DNA from: Candidatus Poribacteria bacterium
GTDB lineage: Bacteria; Poribacteria; WGA-4E; WGA-3G
Assembly: GCA_028824575.1 (NCBI GenBank)
Contig: JAPPDN010000059.1
Span: forward strand, 62,001-126,000
DNA length: 64,000 nt
Reading direction: 5' to 3'
Under the pieces are notes generated by a model. It was given only the letters and a program-made list of their open reading frames with translations, made no database searches and was not told the origin of the DNA. Below are positions 47,556 through 56,893 of this stretch, one piece after another (the first letter of the stretch is position 1; each line of letters begins with the position of its first letter). A program made the position numbers and the translations under genes.

Positions 47556-47726
47556 TTTATGAGACTTCCGGCTCCTGTTCTTAAAGACTGCACTTTTGCG
47601 TCGGTTTCGTGCATAAAATGAAAAATTTGACATTTTTTTTCATTATGCACGTTTTTCGGGTAACAAAAGAGTCTTTAAGAGTAGTATCAACTCTCATTTC
47701 ATAGGTTGGCGGAGTGGCGGTAAGGC
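47556..47726. repeat. 171-bp repeat with full R1 palindrome, copy 1
   Basis: Nearly identical (one mismatch seen) to 49585-49755. Its core, TTAAAGACTGCAC (47581) to GTCTTTAA (47678), is a 98-bp imperfect palindrome with GTGCATAAAATG facing CATTATGCAC. No gene. It lies upstream of the glycosyltransferase cluster. Confidence 0.8.
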
Positions 47727-47842
47727 AGGGCTCTTCAGTTCGTGAGTGTATAATCCGCTGTTCAGAGGGCTCTCTCCTTGAAAAATCACCCTCACTGTTT
47801 TTTCAAGGCTACCCCCGTCAGCGAGGCTGGCACCCTTTTTGT

Positions 47843-48223
47843 TTATTCTTCAGATCTCGATAGGACCAAGACTATAGCAGTAACACCCCCAGCTGCCAAA
47901 CATCCCGTCGTTGCTGAAATGATATTTTTTCTTTTTATTGCGGATTTATAGGCGGGTTTGTAAGCGAGCATATAATCCGGGGATTTCCCAAGAAGGTTTT
48001 CTGCTGGGATTATGGGCTTATAGACAACAGATGTGGCAACACCGAAAACGCCACAGAAAAAACCGCCAAGTCCCCATTTAATTTTACTCGCATCCCGTGC
48101 TGCGTCGTTTTTCGCATCGAGACGCGCTTGTTCTTTTATGCCTATGGCAGCGTGTTGTGTTGCAGGCACTGCGCTACACAGCAAGAGAGAGAGAATCATA
48201 AGCATGGTGATGGATTTGAGCAT
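47843..48223 (-). CDS. Small exported membrane protein, family A member 2
   Basis: 126 residues from ATG 48223 (AAAGGAAAT upstream). Signal peptide (ITMLMILSLLLCSAVPA), then the same plan as the protein at 10843: a hydrophobic GLGGFFCGVFGVATSVVY helix, LLGKSPDYMLAYKPAYKSAI, and a GC-x-AAGGVTAIVLVLS helix. Unknown function; duplication far apart in the window suggests a broad family in this genome. Confidence 0.7.
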   Translation of the reverse strand: MLKSITMLMILSLLLCSAVPATQHAAIGIKEQARLDAKNDAARDASKIKWGLGGFFCGVFGVATSVVYKPIIPAENLLGKSPDYMLAYKPAYKSAIKRKNIISATTGCLAAGGVTAIVLVLSRSEE

Positions 48224-48302
48224 AAAATTTCCTTTCATATTTTGTAGGCAGCCGGCTATTTTCCTGTGCCCTGCACACGCTATGCGGTTCTCAGACGAAC
48301 CC

Positions 48303-49289
48303 TTATACCAACTGCTTTAACCGATCCACGCATCTTCCGAAATCATTTCTGTTCGTAATCTCAGCGGCTTTCTGGCGCAAGCGTCCAATATTCTCGTCAC
48401 TGACGTTATCCATCTCATCGGTGTCATCGTCAAGTTCAGCAGTGAAACGGTAATAATTTTTCGGTTCAAGGAGACATCTCATGTGATAATTAGCGGCATC
48501 CTGTTGACCATCCATGATACAGTCTATCAAGGGCGAAACCCACTGATATTTCCGCCACCCCCGTGCGTCCTCATAGGAGAAAGGCCGCGTAAAGGAGCCT
48601 GTTCCCAGCGAGAGGAGAAAGAAATCGGTTTCGTCAGGATAGATACTTTTCGCCTCAGCATACGCAGAAACGGTGGGGGTATTCACGAAGATCCCGCCAT
48701 CCACCAAGACGTGTGGGGTGCCGCCAATATGAAGTTTAATCGGTTCAAAGAAGGTCGGCGCAGCAGCCGTTGCCCGTGCAGCATCTTTCATGCGGAGGAC
48801 TCGATATTGGGGATACCAATTTTTAAGGAACACGGGACTGCGGGCTTGAATGTCGTAACAGGTCACCATCACCTTGATGTCGTTCTGGACGTCTTGAAGC
48901 GTCGCCTCCTTAAAATACTTATTCAAGACAGAGTTAAGCCCGACATCAGAATACTTTTTATTGCTGAATGCTTGAAGCTGTTCGAGATCTAAGAGTTGTA
49001 TCACTTCGTCTACTAAGGTCGTCTCATCTCGGGCATCTCGGACACTGGGATCAAAAATCACTGTGCGATAGGTGTCATAAATTTTCACCAACGCCTTTGC
49101 TGAATGGGACTTCTGATCTCCGCCGCCTTTGCTTAACCCGAGCGCAAGGATCCCGCCGGTAGAGGTGCCAACGATGAGGTCAAAAATATCGGCGATACGG
49201 CATTCAAGTTCTTCCTCAATACTCTGAAGAACCCGTGCGGGAATGATCCCGCGGATCCCACCACCGTCAAGGCTAAGAATCTTCTTCAT
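48303..49289 (-). CDS. Patatin-like phospholipase
   Basis: 328 residues from ATG 49289, preceded by GGAGAAAGC. Patatin signature complete: oxyanion DGGGIRGIIPARVL, nucleophile Ser in GTSTGGILALGLS, and catalytic Asp in LVDGGIFVNTP. Probable lipid acyl hydrolase; similar proteins act in lipid turnover or as phage-defence effectors, and no defence partner lies next to it. The C-terminal part is helical. It is followed by the family A gene and preceded by a broken Cache gene. Confidence 0.85.
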   Translation of the reverse strand: MKKILSLDGGGIRGIIPARVLQSIEEELECRIADIFDLIVGTSTGGILALGLSKGGGDQKSHSAKALVKIYDTYRTVIFDPSVRDARDETTLVDEVIQLLDLEQLQAFSNKKYSDVGLNSVLNKYFKEATLQDVQNDIKVMVTCYDIQARSPVFLKNWYPQYRVLRMKDAARATAAAPTFFEPIKLHIGGTPHVLVDGGIFVNTPTVSAYAEAKSIYPDETDFFLLSLGTGSFTRPFSYEDARGWRKYQWVSPLIDCIMDGQQDAANYHMRCLLEPKNYYRFTAELDDDTDEMDNVSDENIGRLRQKAAEITNRNDFGRCVDRLKQLV

Positions 49290-49330
49290 TTGCTTTCTCC
49301 AATATTTCAAATTGTTGTGAGTCTGTGCGG

Positions 49331-49577
49331 TTATTCACCTGCTGCTTTCGCTGTCGGGGCATCTATATCATAACCAGAACCAAAGAGATACCCGTCATGG
49401 CGGATCGACCAGGAACGCTTATATCCAATTCCACCCGTAACCGGATTCGGCCACACTTACTCCACCCAGCATCCGATGCCCGTTGCCTTCGCAATCTCTA
49501 CACCGATCCTGAATCCATCTGGACCGATCGCAGCCTTAAGGTCTGTTCCGAGGAAGGCTTGACTCGGTGCACTTGCG
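49331..49577 (-). pseudogene. Fragment of a Cache-type sensor domain, with in-frame stop
   Basis: Reading on the minus strand gives FLGTDLKAAIGPDGFRIGVE, then AKATGIGCWVE, a stop (TAA), and VWPNPVTGGIGYKRSWSIRH, DGYLFGSGYD. This matches the end of Cache-family sensor domains (WV-Y-WPNP...KRSW-xRHDG-FGSG), where the stop takes the place of the usual Tyr. The 5' part is gone and replaced by the 171-bp repeat, so the gene is dead. Confidence 0.7.
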
Positions 49578-49584
49578 ATTTTTT

Positions 49585-49755
49585 TGTGAGACTTCCGGCT
49601 CCTGTTCTTAAAGACTGCACTTTTGCGTCGGTTTCGTGCATAAAATGAAAAATTTGACATTTTTTTTCATTATGCACGTTTTTCGGGTAACAAAAGAGTC
49701 TTTAAGAGTAATATCAACTCTCATTTCATAGGTTGGCGGAGTGGCGGTAAGGTCG
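49585..49755. repeat. 171-bp repeat with full R1 palindrome, copy 2
   Basis: Copy of 47556-47726. The palindrome runs 49608-49705. Its left edge abuts the Cache pseudogene, which suggests it moved as a unit into that gene. Confidence 0.8.
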
Positions 49756-49898
49756 CTGCTATTTCCTAAAGAAGAGAATTATGATAAGATGTTATGGGAA
49801 ACCGGCACAGAAGGCTGGCAGAGAACGCTGGAGAACGGGTGGTAAGCAAAGAACGCTATCAACGTTTATTGAATCGAGTATTTTGAGGAGGAACCCTT

Positions 49899-51464
49899 AT
49901 GCAGAAACTCAAAATAGGTATTCTTGATCTTGTTGCCAACAGATCTAAGCGAACTTTATGGTCCCGAACAATGAACCCGAATTTTGCGAGTATTATGCCC
50001 CAAGTGATCGCGACGTGGTGCGAAGCGGAGGGACACGCCGTCACGTTCGGGTATTATTTAGGCGGCGAAGATATCGCAGAAGCCTTACCCGCGGACGACG
50101 ACCTGGACCTTGTCATCATCAGTTCATACACACAAGCCGCCCAATTGGCGTATGCGTTGAGTAACTTTTACCGATCGAAAGGCGCGATGACTGTGCTTGG
50201 GGGACCGCATGCCCGGTGCTATCCTCAGGACGCAGCGAAATATTTTGACTACGTTCTGGGGTTCACAGATAAAACCGTCATCTACGATCTTTTGCAAGAC
50301 TGTTCGCAGCACCGTCCAATCGGAGTTCACCTTTCAGCAAACAAACAACCGACGGTTTTTCCGGGTGTCCAAGAACGTTGGAAGTTCATTGACCTCGCAC
50401 ACCGCAAAGCCCCGTGGATTAAGTTGGTACCCATGCTCGGTAGTACCGGGTGCCCGTATACCTGTAGTTTCTGTATCGATTCAGTCGTTCCGTATCAACC
50501 GCTGGACTTTGATACCCTGAAATCAGATCTACGATTCTTGTTGGGGAAATTTAAGCGTCCACTGGTGGGATGGCACGACCCGAACTTCGGTATCCGATTC
50601 GATGCGTATATGTCTGCGATTGAAGAAGCCGTGCCAGAAAATAGTATAGATTTTGTCGCTGAAAGCAGTCTATCGCTGCTCTCAGAACCCCACGTGCAGC
50701 GTCTGAAACGCAACGGATTTGTGGCATTGTTACCTGGAATTGAGTCGTGGTCAGACTTCGGGAACAAATCAAAGACAGGGAGAAACAGCGGTATTGATAA
50801 AGTCCGGAGGGTTTCTGAACAGGTAAATATGATCCTGAGATACGTGCCTTATGTCCAAACCAATTTTGTCTTGGGCGTTGATGCCGACGAAGGCATAGAA
50901 CCCTTTGAACTGACGAAACATTTCGTGGATATAACACCCGGTGCGTTTCCCGCGTATGCGTTGTTGACCGCTTATGGGCAAGCCGCCCCTTTGAACCTTG
51001 AATATCAACGCTCCGACCGTGTGATGCCTGTTCCGTTTCACTTCTTAGGCAACACGCAGTCGATGAATGTTAAGCCGAAAAACTACGCTTGGGACACCTT
51101 CTACAAATCCATGATTGATTTGTTGGGACATTCGGTGTCGTGGAAATCGATTTTCAAGCGTTACAATTCAACGAAAGCATTGATCCCGCGGTGGTTGAAC
51201 ACGATACGCGGTATCTCAGAGTTTAAAAGAGTCCGTTTGTATCATGAAACTGTCCGTCAGTTCGATGAGAATCCAGGGTTCAAAGCTTTCTTTGAAGGTG
51301 AGACGCGAGAAATTCCACAGTTCTTCGTGAATCGGATACGTGAGGATCTCGGTGCCTTTTGGGAATGGCTCCCGGAGGGGGCACTCTATCATGATCCGAA
51401 CGCCTATCTCAAGACCCAGGAGACTTCGTTGACCCAGTTGGATAACTTGATGACCCAAGTATAG
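49899..51464 (+). CDS. B12-binding-type radical SAM enzyme
   Basis: 521 residues, GAGGAGG before the ATG. A Rossmann-like cobalamin-binding-type domain (about 50-150: DLVIISSYTQAAQLAYAL, then MTVLGGPHARCYP) precedes a radical SAM domain with the cluster motif GCPYTCSFC (Cys 185, 189, 192). A 150-residue C-terminal region follows. Such enzymes perform methylations and other radical changes on peptides or lipids. Its nearness to the peptide cluster, on the other strand, makes peptide modification plausible. The usual DxHxxG B12 motif is not obvious, so cobalamin use is uncertain. Confidence 0.85.
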   Translation: MQKLKIGILDLVANRSKRTLWSRTMNPNFASIMPQVIATWCEAEGHAVTFGYYLGGEDIAEALPADDDLDLVIISSYTQAAQLAYALSNFYRSKGAMTVLGGPHARCYPQDAAKYFDYVLGFTDKTVIYDLLQDCSQHRPIGVHLSANKQPTVFPGVQERWKFIDLAHRKAPWIKLVPMLGSTGCPYTCSFCIDSVVPYQPLDFDTLKSDLRFLLGKFKRPLVGWHDPNFGIRFDAYMSAIEEAVPENSIDFVAESSLSLLSEPHVQRLKRNGFVALLPGIESWSDFGNKSKTGRNSGIDKVRRVSEQVNMILRYVPYVQTNFVLGVDADEGIEPFELTKHFVDITPGAFPAYALLTAYGQAAPLNLEYQRSDRVMPVPFHFLGNTQSMNVKPKNYAWDTFYKSMIDLLGHSVSWKSIFKRYNSTKALIPRWLNTIRGISEFKRVRLYHETVRQFDENPGFKAFFEGETREIPQFFVNRIREDLGAFWEWLPEGALYHDPNAYLKTQETSLTQLDNLMTQV

Positions 51465-51563
51465 CAACGCGTTATTGTGGGAATATAATCGAAATCATCA
51501 AAAAGCGCGGTAGGTGCGGTTTCTAACCGCACTCTTGAGGGGTTACTGACCCTCATTTAAAAC

Positions 51564-51599
51564 AAAACGGGGTAATGCCGATAAGCATTACCCTGTTTT
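51564..51599 (-). terminator. Terminator of lamin-tail gene 1
   Basis: GGGTAATGC-loop-GCATTACCC within AAAA...TTTT on both sides, so it can work in both directions. The same hairpin follows lamin-tail gene 2 (62487-62522). Confidence 0.8.
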
Positions 51600-51654
51600 G
51601 CGGTTAAGGTTAGTTCAAACAAATTTTATCCCTGAAATAACCTCTTTGTTGCTA

Positions 51655-54468
51655 CTACTCATTGGACGCCTTGATTTCACCCCATGTAGAGGTAAGTTTT
51701 CCAGCGGCTCCGATATGCCCTTTCAGGCGGATACCGCGGGTCAGCGTCTGACGATTCCCATCAAGGGAGACGTCTTCAATTTGGTAGTAGTATACGATGT
51801 TGGGTTGAGCAGTCGTATCCGTGTAGGTATAGAACTGCTTTTCACTGGTCGTGCCAGCACCGGGGACCATGGTTGCGTTGATGACTTTGAACTCGCCATC
51901 GCGTTGGTTACTCCGTTTGATGAAGAATCCAGCGTTGTTGAGTTCGGACTGTGTTGCCCATGTAATCACAACTGCGCCGGTGGCTTTATCGCGTGCCGGA
52001 CGGAAGTGTGAGAGTTCGACAGGTAGCGGTCCACCTGCGTCATAGCCAGGTGTTCCAGCGTCTTCATCGCTGCCATACCACGTTGCGGGTCCAGAGACGA
52101 GAGACGTGCTTGAGGCGAGGATCCAGCCATTGGCATCTGTGCCTTTGGTCATCATACCCGCGTCCATCTCATGCCGAATTAATGAACTCCGACCATCTTC
52201 ACCCATTGGGATGTCCCATGCTGGGCTTGCATCGAGGTTCCCTGCCATATCACCAGGTGTAAAGATCCCAGTTTTTTGCGGTGGGACCAGCGTGATCATG
52301 AAACCCATGTCGCTGATGAGTTTATAGTGACCCCGTGCCCCGACAGCCCCTGATACATCAACAATATTCTTATTGCCATCAAGGTTACTGGAGCTCCGAG
52401 CCGTTCGGGAAACTAACAGGAGGGAGTTACCTTGTCCCATGTTCCCTTCATGCGCACTCACACCGAGCGTGCCCATCAGGTCGATCTCTATATCACTGCC
52501 AATCACATCTGCATCAGCAGAATCGTTCTCAATCGTAATAGACCACCCTGCGAGGCTGACTTCTTTACCGCTCACGTTATTGAGTTCGATCCACTGCGGG
52601 AGTCGACCGTTGCCGGTATCGACCATGATTTCGGTAATCATGATGTCATTGGCTGTCGCAACAGGAACAACGGGAGCAGGTGTGGGTTCGGGTGTCGGTG
52701 CCGGTGGTTCTGGGAAAGTGATAGGCATTGCACCAGGGCTACCGATATGCACGCCTGGGGCGTTCGATTCAAAGTTTGAACTTGGAGGTGACGACTGTAC
52801 CCAGGAACTTCCGAGCGTGCCTTTTGCATACGTGCCACCCGTCATCACACGAGACATAGAAATAATCGGTGATACAACTGGCTCTTGAACAGTTGATACA
52901 ACTTCAACACCGCCTGCATCTACAGTTCTCTCAAGCAGTCCGCCACTGGCTCCACTTTGTCCTTTACCTGCAATTGACCAATAACCAGCGGTTGCATCCA
53001 CTGTGCCTACGAGGTCATGAAGACCTGATGTTGGGGCTTCGCCCGCACCATAAAAAACGAGATAGGTCTTGTTGGCTTCGGTATCATCCTTAGTCTGAAA
53101 TCCTGCACCGGGATTATGTAACTCAATCCATTGACTATTGCCGGGATCAACTAAGCTGGCATCGGAACCCCACATAATCTCGGTAATCATTAGCGGGTTT
53201 GGTCCCATAACACCAATTGTGCCACCGTTGGCAAGGAATGTTTCCAAATTCGGTAAATCACCATCATCAATGACGTTGTACATTAACTCAGCAGGTGTCC
53301 GTTCATGCGCCTTTGGAGCCTCTTTAATTTCGCCAGGCGGAACATGGACATAAGAACCAGCTTTGTCTTCAGTAACAACTAAATAGCCACCTGCAGGAAT
53401 GTATTTCTCTTTCACTACCAAGAACTTTACACCTGCCGATTTTGGGAGGTTTCCAGGATCTGTCTTTGTCTTGACGGTTAGAATATCCCTACCTGGTGTG
53501 AGCATGCTTTCTGCCTTTTGGACATACGATTGCTGTGTGATTGCACCTGTCGGACGTTCCATACCTCCAAAATCTTTTATCTTGATCTTAACGGTTTTCT
53601 CGCCTGGCTTTGTATTGAAGGTAACAAGGTAGAGATGGAGCTTCCTATCCCGCCAAGTCGCCATTCCTGAGGTACCATCATCACTAATTATAGCAGCCGG
53701 TGCTGTTTCAGCAGTACCACCATTATTCTCTGCTGAACGTAGCATAATAGCAGTAAAATCCACATTCATTGGACTCGCCAACTTAACAACTGATGCAACG
53801 GTCGATTCACCCGGATCAATATGATCTGCTTTGAAACCACCCATTGGTTCTTCACTCAATAGGATGTGTGTCATAAAGGTTGCTGTGGTGATCAGTGAGA
53901 ACGGTTCGCCTACCAATGCGATCTTCCAAACATCTGGCCCTGCGGTATTGGTATCAGCTGGAAGCAAATGAATATCCGTCTTAAGCTCTTTACTCGTATC
54001 ATCGTTAAATGGATCATGAGAGGCAATGCCTTTTGCAATCTTGAGAGTGATTTTTCTGACCATCGCAGCAGCAGCAGCATCGGCTCCAAGCTCAATATCT
54101 AGCGTGACCATCTTAGCAGCAGCCGCATTGGGAATGGGATTGGTTGTATCATCTGCATCGAGAGCAACAACTGGCAATAAACCACCATCTATATCATAAC
54201 CAGCAATACTTACATTTGCAACCGGTAGGATAACTTCTCTATCAAAGTTAACTGTAACTCGGATAGATGTGTCATCACCAGGTGATACCTGTAACCCATC
54301 TGCATGACTTACGTCCATGAGAGTATCGGTAGCAGCTATGCCATCAGCGTCTTGGACTTGGTAAAGTGATATACCAAATTCACCCGCCATTACCGGAATT
54401 GTAATGAAAGCAAGTGCGAGTATTGTTATTAGACTTGTTAACGAAAATGCCATTTTCTTTGACAACAT
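51655..54468 (-). CDS. Surface protein 1: lamin-tail domains and TSTWG tail
   Basis: 937 residues with AAGGAGATAG upstream. Signal peptide (FSLTSLITILALAFITIPVMA). Two lamin-tail domains are visible: LMITEIMWGSDASL then QWIELHNPGAG, and IMITEIMVDTGNGRLPQW then GWSITIENDSADADVIG. A Pro-rich linker (PEPPAPTPEPTPAPVVPV) lies between. A C-terminal Fn3-like domain (PVELSHFRPARDKATGAVVI, YYYQIEDVSLDG) ends with KLTSTWGEIKASNE. The 3' 450 bp and the first 55 bp match gene 2 almost exactly, while the middle does not. It is likely an adhesin-like envelope protein with a variable binding region. Confidence 0.85.
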   Translation of the reverse strand: MLSKKMAFSLTSLITILALAFITIPVMAGEFGISLYQVQDADGIAATDTLMDVSHADGLQVSPGDDTSIRVTVNFDREVILPVANVSIAGYDIDGGLLPVVALDADDTTNPIPNAAAAKMVTLDIELGADAAAAAMVRKITLKIAKGIASHDPFNDDTSKELKTDIHLLPADTNTAGPDVWKIALVGEPFSLITTATFMTHILLSEEPMGGFKADHIDPGESTVASVVKLASPMNVDFTAIMLRSAENNGGTAETAPAAIISDDGTSGMATWRDRKLHLYLVTFNTKPGEKTVKIKIKDFGGMERPTGAITQQSYVQKAESMLTPGRDILTVKTKTDPGNLPKSAGVKFLVVKEKYIPAGGYLVVTEDKAGSYVHVPPGEIKEAPKAHERTPAELMYNVIDDGDLPNLETFLANGGTIGVMGPNPLMITEIMWGSDASLVDPGNSQWIELHNPGAGFQTKDDTEANKTYLVFYGAGEAPTSGLHDLVGTVDATAGYWSIAGKGQSGASGGLLERTVDAGGVEVVSTVQEPVVSPIISMSRVMTGGTYAKGTLGSSWVQSSPPSSNFESNAPGVHIGSPGAMPITFPEPPAPTPEPTPAPVVPVATANDIMITEIMVDTGNGRLPQWIELNNVSGKEVSLAGWSITIENDSADADVIGSDIEIDLMGTLGVSAHEGNMGQGNSLLLVSRTARSSSNLDGNKNIVDVSGAVGARGHYKLISDMGFMITLVPPQKTGIFTPGDMAGNLDASPAWDIPMGEDGRSSLIRHEMDAGMMTKGTDANGWILASSTSLVSGPATWYGSDEDAGTPGYDAGGPLPVELSHFRPARDKATGAVVITWATQSELNNAGFFIKRSNQRDGEFKVINATMVPGAGTTSEKQFYTYTDTTAQPNIVYYYQIEDVSLDGNRQTLTRGIRLKGHIGAAGKLTSTWGEIKASNE

Positions 54469-54735
54469 TCGTTCTATCTCCTTGTTCTTATGGAATAAAA
54501 TTGTAAACTAAAACCTTAGGGTTATTGGTACGTTTCGCTACGCTCCACTTTGGGTTATTGGTTTTTAGTTAAAAGAGAGGTTCGCGAAACGAAAGTCTCT
54601 TAACTTATAACCTAAAGGTTTTTCGTAGAAAAACCGAACCAATAACTTATAACCATTAAAAAGAACGGACTCAGGGATTATTAAATCCGTATCTTGCTTT
54701 GAACTTAACCTTTTGCACATTTTGTTAAGTTTAAC
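54414..54735. repeat. Long inverted repeat, left arm
   Basis: Identical over about 300 bp to the complement of 59420-59735. It spans the 5' UTR, ribosome site and first signal-peptide codons of both lamin-tail genes. It contains hairpins such as GGTTTTTC-TAC-GAAAAACC. Confidence 0.85.
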
Positions 54736-55000
54736 AGGCAAAATATGGGAAAAAACCCTCCAATTTAGCCGATTTTGATACTCACAGTTAAGGTTCGTCC
54801 GAAATTTTAGCAGAACTTCAACACACTTGGAGAGCTAAGGTGAGTTAACAAACAGTAACAGGCAACCGAATTTCCGCAGACGGTGCGCTGATCCTCTGAA
54901 AATTAGCCACAGGAACCGCACTCTCTTGACGCTCAACGCCTCAGAAACCCATTTAGGGGTAGGGTACAGCGTGTTGCCAACGGATAGGAGGTCTTAAAGC
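54736..55000. other. Spacer without gene
   Basis: No gene seen. The right part (54.96-55.00 kb) carries the end sequences of the old TnpB fragment. Confidence 0.4.
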
Positions 55001-55123
55001 CTAATGCTTTTTGGGGCTGTTTCTCGTTTCATAGAGGCGGGGAACCCACCGCTCTCCACGAAGGGATGCTGCAGCCCTCAGAAGGATGTTGAGTGCAGCG
55101 GTGTCGTCGCGGTCTAAAGACGT
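55001..55123 (-). pseudogene. C-terminal fragment of a TnpB
   Basis: The minus strand encodes TSLDRDDTAALNILLRAAAS, LRGERWVPRLYETR, then NSPKKH and a stop. DRDxxAALNI is the last RuvC motif of TnpB. The rest of the gene is absent. It points opposite to the intact tnpB 340 bp away. Confidence 0.75.
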
Positions 55124-55340
55124 GCCAGAAAACTAACAACTGAAAGTCCTTATCGCCAGGGGAGACCCGGCAGTGGAATTTCAAGGATGGGGGATAGAAG
55201 GAAAGGTGGAGATTAAAAACACCCCAGGGAAACGCTGGGGTATTTCAGTAGGAGTGAAGAGACTCCCTTAACAATCCCAATGCTTTAGCGTTGGGTCATA
55301 AGGGTTCGGGAGTCTTCCGAACTCTTAAATAGATTTGACA

Positions 55341-55369
55341 TTGACACAGAATTGTGGTATAGTTATAGT
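55341..55369 (+). promoter_or_regulatory. Sigma-70-type promoter of tnpB 3
   Basis: TTGACA, 17 bp, TATAGT, at the same place relative to the leader as in the other elements. Confidence 0.8.
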
Positions 55370-55455
55370 ATCAAGTTGGCAGTCATAACGAGCGTTACCA
55401 CTTGGTAACGTGGCTGCCTACCCACTCGTTAGGGGTTAAAGACTTGATACTTGAT
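55370..55455 (+). ncRNA. Pseudoknotted tnpB leader RNA, copy C
   Basis: P1 ATCAAGT (55370) with ACTTGAT (55442 and tandem copy at 55449). P2 GGCAGTCA with TGGCTGCC. P3 GTTACC with GGTAAC. Pseudoknot TAACGAG (55386) with CTCGTTA (55425). Same order and spacing as copies A and B. Confidence 0.75.
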
Positions 55456-55460
55456 ATACC

Positions 55461-56615
55461 ATGATAAAGACACACAAAATTGCATTACGCCCGGACAGGG
55501 TTCAGATTGCATGGTTTTACCAGCAATGCGGTTATGCGAAGTTTGCATATAACTCGGCTTTGTCTGATTTTAAGGCGGAACTCTCAGCGGATAACTTCTT
55601 ATCCATGTATGACCTTAATAAACGCTTTAATGAAAAAAAGAAAGCGTTTGATTGGACGCAAGCACAAGATCAGCGTGCTGCTATGTATGCCGTCCACAAC
55701 CTCGGTGCTGCTATAGACAATTGGAAAGCAAAGCGTGCGAAGTTCCCAAAGTTCAAGAAGCGCGGGTGTAAACATTCCTATACAACCGATGAGCAGGCCG
55801 TCCGCATGGCAGGCAAACGTATCAAATTACCTAAAATAGGTTGGGTCAAGACGTTTGAGGAATTGCGTTTTAAAGGGAAAATCGTATCTGTTACCCTCTC
55901 AAGAACAGCAAATCGTTGGTTTGCATCTATTTCTGTAGAGGTTGAGCCACCGATTCACCGATGTCCAGCACCGTCCGAGTTTGTTGATTATTTTGCGTCT
56001 CATACCGATATTGGAACACCTCAGCAGATAGAACGTTCTATCTACCCCACTATCGGTATAGACGTAGGCATTTCTACACTCGCAACGCTTGATAATGGCA
56101 CGAAATACGAGAACCCAAAAGCCTTAAAGCGTTACGAGCGAAAACTTAAACGAGAGCAACGCAAACTCAGTCGCAAAACGTTCTTAAGTGTCAATTGGTA
56201 TAAGCAAAAGCGGATTGTAGAACGGATCCACTACCGCATTGCGTGTATCCGACGCGATGCCCACCATCAAGCGACAACCGATATTCTCAAGTGTGCCTCG
56301 AGAATCGGTATTGAGACGCTACAGGTTACCCACCTGCTTAAGAATCGGAAGTTAGCAAAAGCGTTATCAGATGCCGCTCTTGGCAGTTTCCTTGAGAAAC
56401 TTAAGACCAAAGCGAAAGCATTGGGTATCCCAATTATGCAGGCGGATCGCTTTTTCGCAAGTTCTAAAATCTGTAGCAACTGCAAACACAAGAAAGTCGA
56501 CTTAACGCTATCAGATAGGCAGTATCAGTGCAATCACTGCGGAAGGTCCATAGACCGAGACACTAACGCAGCAATGAATTTAAGAAACCTCGCCGCGGGA
56601 TACGCGGAGAGTTAA
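55461..56615 (+). CDS. tnpB: TnpB RNA-guided nuclease, element 3
   Basis: 384 residues; ATG lies just after the leader. RuvC triad intact: Asp in IGIDVGISTLAT, Glu in GIETLQVTHLL, Asp in DRDTNAAMNL. Zinc ribbon CSNCKHKKVDLTLSDR then CNHCG. Compared with element 2 it carries an extra segment of about 30 residues just before the first RuvC motif (CPAPSEFVDYFASHTDIG). It would be guided by RNA from the right end to recut the donor site. Apparently complete. Confidence 0.92.
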   Translation: MIKTHKIALRPDRVQIAWFYQQCGYAKFAYNSALSDFKAELSADNFLSMYDLNKRFNEKKKAFDWTQAQDQRAAMYAVHNLGAAIDNWKAKRAKFPKFKKRGCKHSYTTDEQAVRMAGKRIKLPKIGWVKTFEELRFKGKIVSVTLSRTANRWFASISVEVEPPIHRCPAPSEFVDYFASHTDIGTPQQIERSIYPTIGIDVGISTLATLDNGTKYENPKALKRYERKLKREQRKLSRKTFLSVNWYKQKRIVERIHYRIACIRRDAHHQATTDILKCASRIGIETLQVTHLLKNRKLAKALSDAALGSFLEKLKTKAKALGIPIMQADRFFASSKICSNCKHKKVDLTLSDRQYQCNHCGRSIDRDTNAAMNLRNLAAGYAES

Positions 56616-56707
56616 AACGCTTGTGGAGTTTGTGTAATTCCTCCACTTGCGGGAGGTTACAAATGACGAAGCAAGAATCCCACGACTTTAGACGTGGGAG
56701 TGTCAAT
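56616..56707 (+). ncRNA. Putative omega RNA 3' part and right end of element 3
   Basis: Contains a CTCC-ACTTGCGG-GGAG stem, GACGAAGCAAGAA and the terminal hairpin CCCACG/CGTGGG. The words match the tail of elements 1 and 2. Confidence 0.6.
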
Positions 56708-56893
56708 AGAATCCACCACCGGACAAGCAGAAAGAACAGGAACGGAAGGCGCAATGAGGAAGGGACCGGGATTGAGAAATGTGGGGAATCTCCCGAGAGG
56801 TGTCGATTTGAGAAGATTGTAATTCGATAGGAATTCTTTGTAAAATCATGAGGTATTTTACAAAATTATTGAAAGATTTACAAAACCAAGTAT

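Larger units (their letters stand above)
55273..56707 (+). mobile_element. IS200/IS605-type element 3, tnpB only
   Basis: Starts near a hairpin ATCCCAATGC-TTTA-GCGTTGGG and ends with CCCACG...CGTGGG (56678-56699). Holds promoter, leader and intact tnpB; no tnpA. Lies between the two lamin-tail genes. Confidence 0.75.

Noticed and set aside
47720..47840. tRNA-like start (GGCGGAGTGGCGG) after the 171-bp repeat
   Set aside because: No acceptor stem partner, anticodon arm or T-loop sequence follows; no tRNA was found in the window.
48303..49289. CBASS-type defence operon around the patatin gene
   Set aside because: No nucleotide cyclase or other defence partner lies next to it.
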